Source: Streptomyces sp. NRRL F-2664 (GTDB lineage: Bacteria; Actinomycetota; Actinomycetes; Streptomycetales; Streptomycetaceae). From it: a stretch of 64,000 bases of DNA. The notes under the pieces are model-generated. The model had not been told where the DNA came from, searched no databases, and was given only the letters and a program-made list of their open reading frames with translations. The stretch covers positions 24,266-88,265 of the forward strand of contig NZ_JOFX01000033.1 in assembly GCF_000719345.1 (NCBI RefSeq), read 5' to 3'. This document shows, piece after piece, positions 41,460-50,385 of this stretch (positions are counted from its first letter, which is position 1; every line of letters begins with the position of its first letter). Position numbers and translations under genes: made by a program.

Positions 41460-42695
41460 ATGCGCGACAGCAGGGGAGTCACTCGGAGGGGGCTGCTGGG
41501 ACTGGGACTCGGCGCCGCGGCCGCGATGGGAGTCGCCGGCTGCGGCCTGCCCGACGTGTCCGGCCCCGCCGCTCCCGGATCCGTGAAGGACCCTGGAGCC
41601 GGCGGGAAGCCGTCGGCCCGGCCCCTCGGTGACGGCTCCACCGCCGACACCGGACCGCAGCCCCACCAGCCCGACCGGCCCGTGCCCCTCCAGCCGGGCG
41701 AGACACCGCCCCAGTTCGTCGTCTTCAGCTGGGACGGCGCGGGGGAGGTCGGCAACGGCCTCTTCCCGCGCTTCCTCAAGCTCGCCAAGGACCACGGCGC
41801 GGCCATGACCTTCTTCCTCTCGGGCCTCTACCTGCTGCCGGAGTCCGCGCGGGAGCGCTACCGGCCGCCGAACAATCCCGTCGGAGCCTCGGACATCGGC
41901 TACCTCAAGGACGAGAACATCCGCGCCACCCTGACGTACGTCCGTGAGGCGTGGCTCGACGGGCACGAGATAGGCACGCACTTCAACGGCCACTTCTGCG
42001 GGGGCCCCGGCTCCGTCGCCCGGTGGACCCCCGACGACTGGCAGAACCAGATCGACCAGGCCGTGTCCTTCGTCACACAGTGGCGCACCAACACCGGCTT
42101 CACCGACCTGGAGCCACTGCCCTTCGACTACCGCAAGGAGCTGGCCGGCTCCCGCACCCCCTGCCTCCTCGGCCGGGACAACCTCCTGCCGACCGCCCGG
42201 AAGCTGGGCTGGCGCTACGACTCCAGCTCGCCCGGCGGTCTGCAGGTCTGGCCGGTGCGCCGGTCGGGCGTCTGGGACCTGCCGCTGCAGTCCCTTCCCT
42301 TCCCGGGGCACTCCTTCGAGGTGCTGTCCATGGACTACAACATCCTCGCCAACCAGTCGAAGAACACCACCCAGGGCGTGCCCGCCCACTACCCGGCCTG
42401 GCGCGCCCAGGCCACCGCCACCTACCTCGGAGGCTTCCGCCGGGCCTACGAGACCAACCGCGCCCCCCTCTTCATCGGCAACCACTTCGAGCAGTGGAAC
42501 GGCGGCATCTACATGGACGCGGTCGAAGAGGCCCTCAAAGGCATGGCGGACAAAAAGGACGTAAGGCTCGTGTCCTTCCGGCAGTTCACCGACTGGCTGG
42601 ACGTCCAGGAGCCCGAGGTGCTCGCCCGCCTGCGCGCCCTCGGCCCCGGCCGGCCGCCCGCGGGCGGCTGGAACGCCTACCTCGCCGCGGCCTGA
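41460..42695 (+). CDS. Polysaccharide deacetylase-like lipoprotein
   Basis: 411 residues. Twin-arginine start (TRRGLLGLGLGAAAAMGVAG) ending in a lipobox Cys near residue 29, so Tat export and lipid anchoring are predicted. The NodB-like barrel follows a Pro-rich linker: FSWDGAGEVGNG with the first Asp, FFLSGLYLLP, and HEIGTHFNGHFCGG with metal-binding His. The C terminus carries FIGNHFEQWNGGIYMDAVEE. Expected to act on cell-wall or exported polysaccharide. Standalone unit between hemL-phosphatase and the ccs genes. Confidence 0.85.
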   Translation: MRDSRGVTRRGLLGLGLGAAAAMGVAGCGLPDVSGPAAPGSVKDPGAGGKPSARPLGDGSTADTGPQPHQPDRPVPLQPGETPPQFVVFSWDGAGEVGNGLFPRFLKLAKDHGAAMTFFLSGLYLLPESARERYRPPNNPVGASDIGYLKDENIRATLTYVREAWLDGHEIGTHFNGHFCGGPGSVARWTPDDWQNQIDQAVSFVTQWRTNTGFTDLEPLPFDYRKELAGSRTPCLLGRDNLLPTARKLGWRYDSSSPGGLQVWPVRRSGVWDLPLQSLPFPGHSFEVLSMDYNILANQSKNTTQGVPAHYPAWRAQATATYLGGFRRAYETNRAPLFIGNHFEQWNGGIYMDAVEEALKGMADKKDVRLVSFRQFTDWLDVQEPEVLARLRALGPGRPPAGGWNAYLAAA

Positions 42696-42726
42696 ACCAT
42701 CGCCCGACCATCCCCTGACCAGGCCA

Positions 42727-42756
42727 TTGACATCCGGGCGGGGGGCGAGATAGATC
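42727..42756 (+). promoter_or_regulatory. Candidate promoter of the cytochrome c maturation operon: TTGACA-N18-TAGATC
   Basis: A consensus -35 (42727-42732) and near-consensus -10 (42751-42756) separated by 18 bases, about 29 bases before the ResA start codon. Predicted start of transcription near 42763 leaves a very short leader. Confidence 0.6.
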
Positions 42757-42784
42757 GCGCGACCGCTCATGCGAAACTTTTCAC

Positions 42785-43411
42785 ATGAGCCTTAGCCGCG
42801 CCCCCCGACGCCGCTCACCCAGCGGCCGCGCCCTCCTGTTGACCGCGGTGACCGTCACCGGCGCCCTCACGCTCACCGCGTGCGGCGGTTCGGACAGCGG
42901 CAAGCCCACCGGTACCGGCGGCAACTACGTCACGGGCGCGAGCGGCATCTCCACCTCCGCCAAGGGCGAGCGCACCGAGGCCCCGGGGCTCGACGGCGAG
43001 ACCGTCGACGGCAAGACCCTCGACACGGCCGCCCTCAAGGGCAAGGTCGTCGTCCTCAACGTGTGGGGATCCTGGTGCCCGCCGTGCCGTGCCGAGGCCC
43101 CGGCCTTCGCGAAGGTCTCCAAGGAGCTCGCGGACGCCGGCAAGGACGTCGTCTTCGTCGGCATCAACGTCCGCGACAACAGCAAGCAGAACGCCGCCTC
43201 CTTCGAGGAGACCTTCGGGATCACCTACCCGAGCCTCTACGACCCCGACGGCAAGCTGCTGCTCCGCTTCCCCAAGGGCAGCCTCAACCCGAACGCCATC
43301 CCCTCCACGCTCGTCCTGGACCGGGAGGGCAGGATCGCCGCACGCACCCTGGCCCCCCTCGGCGAGGACAAGCTGCGCTCGATGATCGACCCCGTCCTCG
43401 CGGAGCAGTGA
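42785..43411 (+). CDS. resA: TlpA/ResA-type thiol-disulfide lipoprotein
   Basis: 208 residues. Lipoprotein signal with lipobox LTACGGS (Cys near residue 36). Thioredoxin fold with active site [10 protein letters not shown] near 98, preceded by [13 protein letters not shown]. It reduces the haem-binding Cys pair of apocytochrome c on the outer membrane face. First gene of a four-gene system II set, 4 bases before ccdA. Confidence 0.93.
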   Translation: MSLSRAPRRRSPSGRALLLTAVTVTGALTLTACGGSDSGKPTGTGGNYVTGASGISTSAKGERTEAPGLDGETVDGKTLDTAALKGKVVVLNVWGSWCPPCRAEAPAFAKVSKELADAGKDVVFVGINVRDNSKQNAASFEETFGITYPSLYDPDGKLLLRFPKGSLNPNAIPSTLVLDREGRIAARTLAPLGEDKLRSMIDPVLAEQ

Positions 43412-43415
43412 CCTC

Positions 43416-44189
43416 GTGGTCGAGTACGTCCTCGCCGCCGGGGCCACGGGTGTGAACGAGACGGTGCTGAGCGGCGCCCTGCTGCTGGCGGTGCCGATCG
43501 CGCTCCTCGCGGGACTCGTCTCCTTCTTCTCGCCCTGCGTCCTGCCGCTGGTCCCCGGCTACCTCTCCTACGTGACCGGTGTCAGCGGCGCCGACCTCGC
43601 CGAGGCCCGCCGCGGGCGGATGCTGGCGGGCGCCGCCCTGTTCGTCGCCGGATTCACCGCCGTCTTCGTGTCCACCGGAGCGCTCTTCGGGTACTTCGGC
43701 TCGGAGCTCCAGGAGAACAAGGCGATCATCTCCCGGGTGCTGGGCGCCCTGGTGATCGTCCTCGGCCTCTTCTTCATGGGTGCCATCCCCGGCCTGACCA
43801 TGCGGGAGTTCCGCTTCCACAAGAAGCCGGCCGCGGGCCTGCTCGGCGCGCCGCTGCTCGGCGTACTCTTCGGTGTCGGCTGGACACCCTGCATGGGCCC
43901 GACCCTCGCGGCCGTCAACACCCTCTCCATCGACCAGGCGAGCGCCGGCCGCGGTGCCCTGCTCACCGTCGTCTACTGTCTGGGCCTCGGCGTGCCCTTC
44001 ATCCTCGCCGCGATCGCCTTCCGCAAGGCGCTCGGTGCATTCGGCTGGGTGAAGCAGCACTATGCATGGGTGATGCGCATCGGCGGCGGCATGCTGATCC
44101 TCACCGGCCTGCTGCTCGTCACAGGTTTGTGGGACAGCATCGTCACCGACATGCAGAGCTGGACCCAAAGCTTCACGGTGGGGATCTGA
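43416..44189 (+). CDS. ccdA: CcdA/DsbD-type transmembrane electron carrier
   Basis: 257 residues with six hydrophobic segments. Membrane Cys of the redox pair are in [19 protein letters not shown] and [15 protein letters not shown]. Passes electrons from cytoplasmic thioredoxin to ResA. Starts at GTG 43416 right after resA and is followed by resB after 13 bases. Confidence 0.95.
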   Translation: MVEYVLAAGATGVNETVLSGALLLAVPIALLAGLVSFFSPCVLPLVPGYLSYVTGVSGADLAEARRGRMLAGAALFVAGFTAVFVSTGALFGYFGSELQENKAIISRVLGALVIVLGLFFMGAIPGLTMREFRFHKKPAAGLLGAPLLGVLFGVGWTPCMGPTLAAVNTLSIDQASAGRGALLTVVYCLGLGVPFILAAIAFRKALGAFGWVKQHYAWVMRIGGGMLILTGLLLVTGLWDSIVTDMQSWTQSFTVGI

Positions 44190-44202
44190 GGAACCGACGG
44201 AC

Positions 44203-45900
44203 ATGAGTACGACAGACAAAGCGGCCACCGAGACGCCGCCCGAGCCCTCCCCGGCGGACCCCTCCGAGGTCGCGGCCGGCTCCCAGCTCTCCACCGCCCC
44301 CGTCGAGGACAGCGGTCCCGTCGGCATCGGCGTGCTCGGCTGGGCCCGCTGGTTCTGGCGGCAGCTCACCTCCATGCGGGTGGCGCTGATCCTGCTCTTC
44401 CTGCTGTCCCTGGGCGCCATCCCCGGCTCCCTCGTCCCGCAGACCGACGTCGACGCGCTCAAGGTCGCCGAGTGGAAGCGGGAGCACTCCTCCTACGTCG
44501 GCCTCGCCGAGGCGCTCCAGCTCTTCGACGTCTACAGCTCGGTGTGGTTCTCCGCGATCTACCTGCTGCTGTTCGTCTCGCTGATCGGCTGCATCGTCCC
44601 GCGCGCCTGGCAGTTCGTCGGCCAGCTCCGCGGCCGCCCGCCGGGCGCCCCCAAGCGGCTCGACCGGCTGCCCGCCCACACCACGTGGCGGACCGACCGC
44701 ACCCCGGAGGAGGTCCTCTCGTACGCGAGGACGCTGCTCGCCGGGAAGCGCTTCCGCACCGAGGCGGGCAGCGGCACCGTCGCGGCGGAGAAGGGCTACC
44801 TCCGCGAGGCCGGGAACCTGCTCTTCCACGTCGCGCTGATCGTGATGCTGGTGGCCTTCGCCTGGGGGCAGTACTTCAAGTCCGAGGGCGGCAAGCTGGT
44901 CCTGCGCGGCAGCGGCTTCTCGAACACGCTCACCCAGTACGACGACTTCAAGCCCGGCACGCTCTTCCACCCGGACGACCTGCCGCCGTTCAGCTTCACG
45001 CTGGACCGCTTCGACGCCACCTACGAGATGTCCGGCCCGCAGCGCGGCACCCCGCGCGACTTCAAGGCGTACGTCACCCTCACCGAGGGCGCGCACGGAA
45101 CGCCGCAGAAGCGCGAGATCCAGGTCAACGAGCCCCTGGAGATCGACGGGTCCAAGGTCTACCTGCTCGGCCACGGCTACGCGCCGGTCATCTCGGTGAC
45201 CGACTCCACCGGAAAGGTCGTCTACCGGGACGCCGTCCCCGTGCTCCCGCAGGACGGCAACCTCACGTCCACCGGAGCCGTCAAGGTCACCGACGGCTAC
45301 AAGGACAAGGACGGCAAGGCCGAGCAGCTCGGCTTCACCGCCGTCTTCGTGCCGACCTTCGCCGGCGAGGGCAAGGGGACGATGTTCTCCCAGTTCCCCG
45401 CCCTCCTGAACCCGCAGCTCATGCTCAACGCCTGGCACGGCAGCCTCGGCGTGGACTCGGGCCTGCCGCAGAACGTCTACCGGCTCGAAACCTCCAAGAT
45501 GGAGATGTTCAAGGACGAGTCGGGCCAGCAGCTCATCAAGAGGCTGGCGCCCGGCGGGACGATGGACCTGCCGAACGGCGCGGGCACCGTGAAGTTCGAG
45601 GGCATCGAGCGCTGGGCCACCTTCTCCGTCACCCAGCAACCCGGCAGCGGCCTCGCCCTCGCGGGCGCCATCGCCGCCATCGCGGGCCTGGCCGGGTCGC
45701 TGTTCATCCAGCGACGCCGGATCTGGGTGCGCGCGGTGGAGGGCAAGGACGGCGTGACCGTCGTGGAGATGGCGGGCCTCGGCCGCAGCGAGTCCGCCAG
45801 GCTCCCGGAGGAACTGGCGGACCTCGCCGCCACGCTGCACCAGCAGGCGCCCAGCGTGTCCGATCCTGTTGAAGAAACCCCTGGAGGAGAGCGCGGATGA
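44203..45900 (+). CDS. resB: Cytochrome c biogenesis protein ResB
   Basis: 565 residues. Disordered Pro/Glu N terminus, then ResB domain: TM1 with MRVALILLFLLSLGAIPGSL, TM2 FSAIYLLLFVSLIGCIVPRA, TM3 LLFHVALIVMLVAFAWGQYF, a large outside domain, and a last TM (LALAGAIAAIAGLAGSLF). Together with CcsB it forms the system II haem lyase. ATGA overlap with ccsB. Confidence 0.96.
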   Translation: MSTTDKAATETPPEPSPADPSEVAAGSQLSTAPVEDSGPVGIGVLGWARWFWRQLTSMRVALILLFLLSLGAIPGSLVPQTDVDALKVAEWKREHSSYVGLAEALQLFDVYSSVWFSAIYLLLFVSLIGCIVPRAWQFVGQLRGRPPGAPKRLDRLPAHTTWRTDRTPEEVLSYARTLLAGKRFRTEAGSGTVAAEKGYLREAGNLLFHVALIVMLVAFAWGQYFKSEGGKLVLRGSGFSNTLTQYDDFKPGTLFHPDDLPPFSFTLDRFDATYEMSGPQRGTPRDFKAYVTLTEGAHGTPQKREIQVNEPLEIDGSKVYLLGHGYAPVISVTDSTGKVVYRDAVPVLPQDGNLTSTGAVKVTDGYKDKDGKAEQLGFTAVFVPTFAGEGKGTMFSQFPALLNPQLMLNAWHGSLGVDSGLPQNVYRLETSKMEMFKDESGQQLIKRLAPGGTMDLPNGAGTVKFEGIERWATFSVTQQPGSGLALAGAIAAIAGLAGSLFIQRRRIWVRAVEGKDGVTVVEMAGLGRSESARLPEELADLAATLHQQAPSVSDPVEETPGGERG

Positions 45901-46979
45901 CGCCGCTCGCAGCCGCAGCCAACGAAAACCTGGCTGAGATCAGCAACTACCTGATCTATTCGTCGATGGCGGTCTACACGCTCGCCTTCTTCGCCCACAT
46001 CGCCGAGTGGACCTTCGGCAGCCGCAGCAAGGTGGCCCGCACGGCCGCCGCCCTGACCGGCACCGCCGATGCCGCGGCACCGGCCGTGCAGGTGCGCGGC
46101 AAGGGCGGCGCCACCGCAGTACTGGACCGGCCCAGGGTCACCACCCGCTCCGGCGCCGGCACCCGCGACGTCCCGGACGGCCCCGGCGCCGCCGGCGGCA
46201 CCGCGCAGGGCGACCTGTACGGCCGGATCGCGGTCTCCCTGACCGCGCTCGCCTTCCTCGTGGAGGCGGCCGGCGTGGTCACCCGCGCCCTGTCGGTCGA
46301 GCGGGCCCCCTGGGGCAACATGTACGAGTTCTCGATCACCTTCTCCACGGTGGCCGTCGGCACGTACCTGGTGCTCCTCGCCCTCAAGAAGAACGTCCGC
46401 TGGCTCGGCCTGATCCTGGTCACCACCGTCCTGCTCGACCTCGGCATCGCGGTCACCTGGCTCTACACCGACAGCGACCAGCTGGTCCCCGCCCTGCACT
46501 CGTACTGGCTGTGGATCCACGTCTCCACCGCCATCTTCTGCGGCGCCGTCTTCTACCTCGGCGCGGCCGGCGCGGTCCTCTACCTCTTCCGCGACTCCTA
46601 CGAGGCCAAGCTCGCCGGCGGCGGCACGCCCGGCAGGATCGCCTCCTCCGTCCTGGAGCGCCTGCCCTCGGCGGCCTCGCTCGACAAGTTCTCCTACCGC
46701 ATCAACGCTGCCGTCTTCCCGCTGTGGACCTTCACGATCATCGCGGGCGCCATCTGGGCGGGCGACGCGTGGGGCCGCTACTGGGGCTGGGACCCCAAGG
46801 AGGTCTGGTCCTTCGTGACCTGGGTGGCGTACGCCAGCTACCTGCACGCCCGCGCCACCGCCGGCTGGAAGGGCCGCAAGGCCGCCTACCTGGCGCTCTT
46901 CGCCTTCGCCTGCTGGATCTGGAACTACTACGGCGTGAACATCCTGCTCAGCGGCAAGCACTCGTACGCGGGCGTCTGA
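45897..46979 (+). CDS. ccsB: Cytochrome c biogenesis protein CcsB (ResC/CcsA family)
   Basis: 360 residues. Multi-spanning haem handling protein. The WWD haem-binding segment is present (IWAGDAWGRYWGWDPKEVWS), with flanking His in LHSYWLWIHVSTAIF and SYLHARATAGW. An Ala/Thr/Pro-rich insert follows TM1 (about 45-105). Last gene of the resA-ccdA-resB-ccsB operon. Needed for aerobic cytochrome bc1-aa3 respiration. Confidence 0.96.
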   Translation: MTPLAAAANENLAEISNYLIYSSMAVYTLAFFAHIAEWTFGSRSKVARTAAALTGTADAAAPAVQVRGKGGATAVLDRPRVTTRSGAGTRDVPDGPGAAGGTAQGDLYGRIAVSLTALAFLVEAAGVVTRALSVERAPWGNMYEFSITFSTVAVGTYLVLLALKKNVRWLGLILVTTVLLDLGIAVTWLYTDSDQLVPALHSYWLWIHVSTAIFCGAVFYLGAAGAVLYLFRDSYEAKLAGGGTPGRIASSVLERLPSAASLDKFSYRINAAVFPLWTFTIIAGAIWAGDAWGRYWGWDPKEVWSFVTWVAYASYLHARATAGWKGRKAAYLALFAFACWIWNYYGVNILLSGKHSYAGV

Positions 46980-47004
46980 CCGGCGGGAGTGGGACGCTGG
47001 TGGC

Positions 47005-47520
47005 ATGTCCCTCGTGAGCCATGCCACCAGCGAACGGCGCGGCGAGAACCACTGGCTGCTCCGCTTCGAGCTGCACCTGCCGTACTCCTACGAGGCCCTC
47101 TGGCACGCCCTGACCACGCCCGACGGGCTGCGCGGCTGGCTGGCCTCGGCCGACGTGCTGGAGCGGCACCTCGGCGGGGCGGTCACCCTGCGCCGGCCGA
47201 CCACCGGGACGGTGGTGAGCGGCCACGTCTCGGCCTGGGACGTCGAGCGCGTCGCCGAGTACACAGTGAGCGGGGACGGACGCATCCGCTTCCACCTGGA
47301 GGCGGTCGGCACCGATTCGACGGTCGTCCGGTTCGTCAACGAGCGCGGCGGGACCGACGAGGACCGCCTCGACTGCCTGGCCGCCTGGCACGAGCACTTC
47401 GAGCTGCTGGAGGCCGCGCTGGCCGGACGCCCGACGGACTGGTCCGCCTGGACCGACGCCCGCCGGGTGCGGCTGCGCGAGTCGTACGCGTCCTTCAGCA
47501 GGGCCCGCGAGGCGTCCTGA
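47005..47520 (+). CDS. SRPBCC family protein (AHSA1/START-like)
   Basis: 171 residues. Helix-grip fold: FELHLPYSYEALWHALTTPD, LRGWLASADVLERHLGGAVT, EYTVSGDGRIRFHLEAVGTD and FELLEAALAGRPTDW. Probably binds a small hydrophobic ligand; none can be named. It begins 25 bases after ccsB, so read-through from the ccs operon is possible. Confidence 0.85.
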   Translation: MSLVSHATSERRGENHWLLRFELHLPYSYEALWHALTTPDGLRGWLASADVLERHLGGAVTLRRPTTGTVVSGHVSAWDVERVAEYTVSGDGRIRFHLEAVGTDSTVVRFVNERGGTDEDRLDCLAAWHEHFELLEAALAGRPTDWSAWTDARRVRLRESYASFSRAREAS

Positions 47521-47541
47521 CCCGCAGGGCCGCGCCGCCGC

Positions 47542-48003
47542 TCACCAGACGGGCCGCAGGGGCGGCAGTCCGTCCTGTCCGTGGAGTGCGCGCACGACAC
47601 GGCCCAGTTCGCGCCGCAGGGCGCCCAGATCGGCGCTGCCGCCCAGTTCGGCCTCCAGCTCGTGCAGGACCCGGCCCGCGACGGCGAGGTGCTCGCGGGC
47701 CGCGGCGGTCAGCACCACGAGCTTGCGGCGGCCGCCCTCCGGGTGCGGATCGCGGCGGACGTAGCCGCGCCGCTCCAGGTCGTCGACGATCTGCCCGGCG
47801 GCCTGCTTGGTCACCCCGAGCCGCTCGGCGAGCTCGGTGGCGGTGGCGCCCCGGCCTTTCAGCGCCTGGAACGCCATCCCGTGGATGGGCCGCAGGTCCC
47901 CGTACCCGGCCTCGGCCAGACGCCCGGTGAACTCCCCGAGCACCAGCTGGAAGCCGAGGCCGAGCAGGAAGGTCAGCTCGACGTCGGCGTAGTCGTCTCT
48001 CAT
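47542..48003 (-). CDS. MarR family regulator
   Basis: 153 residues. Winged helix with MAFQALKGRGATATELAERL, GVTKQAAGQIVDDLERRGYV and the wing RRDPHPEGGRRKLVVLT. Divergent from the cupin gene; a 41-bp perfect palindrome lies 24 bases upstream of its start and covers the shared promoter area. Likely an autorepressor that also controls the cupin. No clear ribosome site precedes ATG 48003, so it may be leaderless. Confidence 0.9.
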   Translation of the reverse strand: MRDDYADVELTFLLGLGFQLVLGEFTGRLAEAGYGDLRPIHGMAFQALKGRGATATELAERLGVTKQAAGQIVDDLERRGYVRRDPHPEGGRRKLVVLTAAAREHLAVAGRVLHELEAELGGSADLGALRRELGRVVRALHGQDGLPPLRPVW

Positions 48004-48026
48004 CACGCAAACATGGTGACACGGGC

Positions 48027-48067
48027 GGGTCAAGCTGCTTTACTTGCCGAGTAAAGCAGCTTGACCC
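48027..48067. promoter_or_regulatory. 41-bp perfect palindrome between MarR and cupin genes
   Basis: Arms GGGTCAAGCTGCTTTACT and complement (18 bp each) with spacer TGCCG. The central CTTTACTTGCC-type core resembles MarR boxes. In RNA it would fold into a strong hairpin in the cupin leader. Best reading: MarR operator. Confidence 0.8.
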
Positions 48068-48837
48068 ACCGGCCAGGAGGACCCGCCTTGCACGTGATCA
48101 CCGCTTCCCCCGACCACGTCACCACCACCCCGAACGCCACGATGACCGGCCTCGCCGCCCCCAGCCGCGGCAGCTCGGAGCTCAGCACCTGGCACGTCGA
48201 CATGCCCGCGGGCGCCACGGGCCCCGAGCACTCCGTCACCCGCGAGCAGGTTTGGACCCTCACCACGGGCTCCCTGGAGGTCACCTGCGAAGGCCGCACC
48301 GAGACGGTCGCCGCAGGCCGGACCCTGGTCCTGCCGGCCGGCGCGGTCCGCAGGATCCACGCCCCGGAGGACTTCCGGGCCCATGTCGCGATGCGCGCGG
48401 ACGGTGTGGTGTCGGTCGCGGGCGAGGAGGAGCCCCGCATCCTGCCGTGGGCCCGCTAGGGGGTGTTGCGAAAGTCCCGCACGGCGCCCACGGCGCCCGG
48501 CACGCACTCTCGCCGCACCGGCCGTAGCCCCGAGTACGCCCAGTACGAGGGCCTTCGCCCGGCACGCCGAGAGCACGCACCGGACACCGCGGGCACCGCA
48601 CAGGACTTTCGCAACACCCCCTAGCCGGGCCCGGGGGCCACGCCCGCCGCCGGAGGCCACCCGCTTCCTGCCCGCGAACAGCCACACCACCGGCCCGACG
48701 ATGGAGAAGAGCAGGACGATGAGCACCCACATCGCCTTGGGCAGGTGCTTGACCTCCTCCTCGGGCGTGTTCAGGCAGTCGATGAAGGCGTAGATGGTCA
48801 GCGCGATGATCAGCAGGAACGGCAGATAGCGCAGCAC
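48040..48837 (-). CDS. PLDc_N-type small membrane protein, C terminus replaced by run-on through a repeat
   Basis: From GTG 48837 the first 60 codons are a clear phospholipase D-nuclease N-terminal domain: VLRYLPFLLIIALTIYAFID, CLNTPEEEVKHLPKAMWVLI, VLLFSIVGPVVWLFAGRKR. Homologues are short and end soon after with a charged tail. Here the frame enters the 171-bp repeat at 48625 (CTA read as Leu), continues antisense through the whole cupin gene and stops only at 48040, giving 265 codons. The tail is not believable as evolved protein. Probably a truncated gene; the real product may be short-lived or end by transcription stop at the hairpin. Confidence 0.6.
   Translation of the reverse strand: MLRYLPFLLIIALTIYAFIDCLNTPEEEVKHLPKAMWVLIVLLFSIVGPVVWLFAGRKRVASGGGRGPRARLGGVAKVLCGARGVRCVLSACRAKALVLGVLGATAGAARVRAGRRGRRAGLSQHPLAGPRQDAGLLLARDRHHTVRAHRDMGPEVLRGVDPADRAGRQDQGPACGDRLGAAFAGDLQGARGEGPNLLAGDGVLGARGARGHVDVPGAELRAAAAGGGEAGHRGVRGGGDVVGGSGDHVQGGSSWPVGQAALLGK
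48088..48459 (+). CDS. Small cupin-domain protein
   Basis: 123 residues. Single cupin barrel: ELSTWHVDMPAGATGPEHSV (His in motif 1), EQVWTLTTGSLEVTCEGRTE, and LVLPAGAVRRIHAPEDFRAH (motif 2). Starts at TTG 48088, seven bases after AGGAGG. Its TAG stop coincides with the CTAG edge of a 171-bp palindromic element. Paired with the divergent MarR gene; the metal-bound cupin may act on or sense the inducer. Confidence 0.85.
   Translation: MHVITASPDHVTTTPNATMTGLAAPSRGSSELSTWHVDMPAGATGPEHSVTREQVWTLTTGSLEVTCEGRTETVAAGRTLVLPAGAVRRIHAPEDFRAHVAMRADGVVSVAGEEEPRILPWAR
48455..48625. repeat. 171-bp palindromic repeat element, copy 1
   Basis: Perfect 23-bp terminal inverted repeats: GCTAG at the outer edge, then GGGGTGTTGCGAAAGTCC, mirrored at 48603-48625. 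Internal arms (GCACGGCGCCCACGGCG... against GTGCGGTGCCCGCGGTG...) match with transitions, so the whole element folds as one long hairpin. The centre contains CCGAGTACGCCCAGTACGAG and GGGCCTTCGCCC. No coding sequence. Ends in CTAG on both sides. A shortened copy lies at 60003-60086. Confidence 0.85.
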
Positions 48838-48927
48838 GGTGTGGGACCGACTCCCGGGCAGTGGCGGCGGACCCGCAAGGGGCCCCGGTGACGCTCCCAG
48901 CGTAGTTGGTGACGGATACTGACCCCT

Positions 48928-50385
48928 ATGGCTTACGACGATCTCCGCTCGCTGCTCCGGGCTCTGGAGCGAGAGGGCGACCTCAAGCGCATCAAGGCCG
49001 AAGTCGACCCGTACCTGGAGGTCGGGGAGATCGTCGACAGAGTGAACAAGGCGGGCGGCCCCGCGCTGCTCTTCGAGAACGTCAAGGGCTCGGCGATGCC
49101 CCTGGCCATGAACGTCTTCGGAACCGACCGGCGCCTCCTCAAGGCACTGGGCCTGAAGTCCTATGCGGAGATCAGCGAGAAGATCGGCGGCCTGCTCAAG
49201 CCGGAGCTGCCGCAGGGCTTCATCGGGGTCCGCGAGGCCTTCGGCAAGCTCGGCTCGATGGTCCACGTGCCGCCGAAGAAGGTGAAGGGCGATTCCGCGC
49301 CCGTGCAGGAGGTCGTCCTCACCGGCGACGCCGTCGACCTGGACCTGCTGCCGGCCCTCTTCACCTGGCCCAAGGACGGCGGCTCCTTCTTCAACCTCGG
49401 CCTGACCCACACGAAGCACCCCGAGACGGGCGTGCGCAACCTCGGCCTCTACCGGCTGCAGCGCCACGACAAGCGCACCATCGGCATGCACTGGCAGATC
49501 CACAAGGACAGCCGCAACCACTACGCCGTCGCCGCGGCCAAGGGCGAGCGGCTGCCGGTCGCGATCGCCTTCGGCTGCCCGCCCGCTGTCACCTACGCGT
49601 CCACGGCGCCGCTGCCGGGCGACATCGACGAGTACCTCTTCGCCGGCTTCGTCGCCGGGAAGCGCATCGAGATGGTCGACTGCAAGACCGTGCCGCTCCA
49701 GGTCCCCGCGAACGCCGAGGTCGTCGTCGAGGGCTGGCTGGAGCCGGGAGAGATGCTCCCCGAAGGCCCCTTCGGCGACCACACCGGCTTCTACACCCCG
49801 CAGGAGCCGTTCCCGGCCCTGAAGATCGACTGCATCACGATGCGCAAGCGCCCGTTGCTCCAGTCGATCGTCGTGGGCCGTCCCCCGACCGAGGACGGCC
49901 CGCTGGGCCGCGCGACGGAGCGGTTCTTCCTGCCCCTGCTGAAGATCATCGTTCCGGACATCGTGGACTACCACCTGCCGGAGTCGGGCGGCTTCCACAA
50001 CTGCGCGATCGTCTCGATCGACAAGAAGTACCCCAAGCACGCGCAGAAGGTCATGCACGCCATCTGGGGCGCCCACATGATGTCGCTGACCAAGCTGATC
50101 ATCGTGGTGGACAAGGACTGCGACGTCCACGACCTGCACGAGGTGTCCTGGCGGGCCCTCGGCAACACCGACTACTCCCGCGACCTCACCGTCGTGGAGG
50201 GCCCGGTCGACCACCTCGACCACGCCTCCTACCAGCAGTTCTGGGGCGGCAAGGCGGGCATCGACGCGACGAAGAAGCTGCCCGAGGAGGGCTACACCCG
50301 CGACGGCGGCTGGCCGGACATGGTCGAGTCCGACCCCGCGACCGCAGCCCTCGTGGACCGCCGCTGGAAGGAGTACGGCCTGTGA
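48928..50385 (+). CDS. mqnL: UbiD-family menaquinone biosynthesis decarboxylase
   Basis: 485 residues. UbiD fold: N-terminal PVDP-type domain (RIKAEVDPYLEVGEIVDRVN), core with WPKDGGSFFNLG, GMHWQIHKDSRNHY and the prenyl-FMN active-site region EGPFGDHTGFYTPQEPFP with the catalytic Glu/Asp set. Needs prenylated FMN, made by the UbiX homologue at 52514. In Streptomyces this homologue serves the futalosine route to menaquinone, decarboxylating the naphthoate intermediate; the order relative to prenylation is inferred from the neighbours. GTGA-coupled to the next gene. Confidence 0.92.
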   Translation: MAYDDLRSLLRALEREGDLKRIKAEVDPYLEVGEIVDRVNKAGGPALLFENVKGSAMPLAMNVFGTDRRLLKALGLKSYAEISEKIGGLLKPELPQGFIGVREAFGKLGSMVHVPPKKVKGDSAPVQEVVLTGDAVDLDLLPALFTWPKDGGSFFNLGLTHTKHPETGVRNLGLYRLQRHDKRTIGMHWQIHKDSRNHYAVAAAKGERLPVAIAFGCPPAVTYASTAPLPGDIDEYLFAGFVAGKRIEMVDCKTVPLQVPANAEVVVEGWLEPGEMLPEGPFGDHTGFYTPQEPFPALKIDCITMRKRPLLQSIVVGRPPTEDGPLGRATERFFLPLLKIIVPDIVDYHLPESGGFHNCAIVSIDKKYPKHAQKVMHAIWGAHMMSLTKLIIVVDKDCDVHDLHEVSWRALGNTDYSRDLTVVEGPVDHLDHASYQQFWGGKAGIDATKKLPEEGYTRDGGWPDMVESDPATAALVDRRWKEYGL

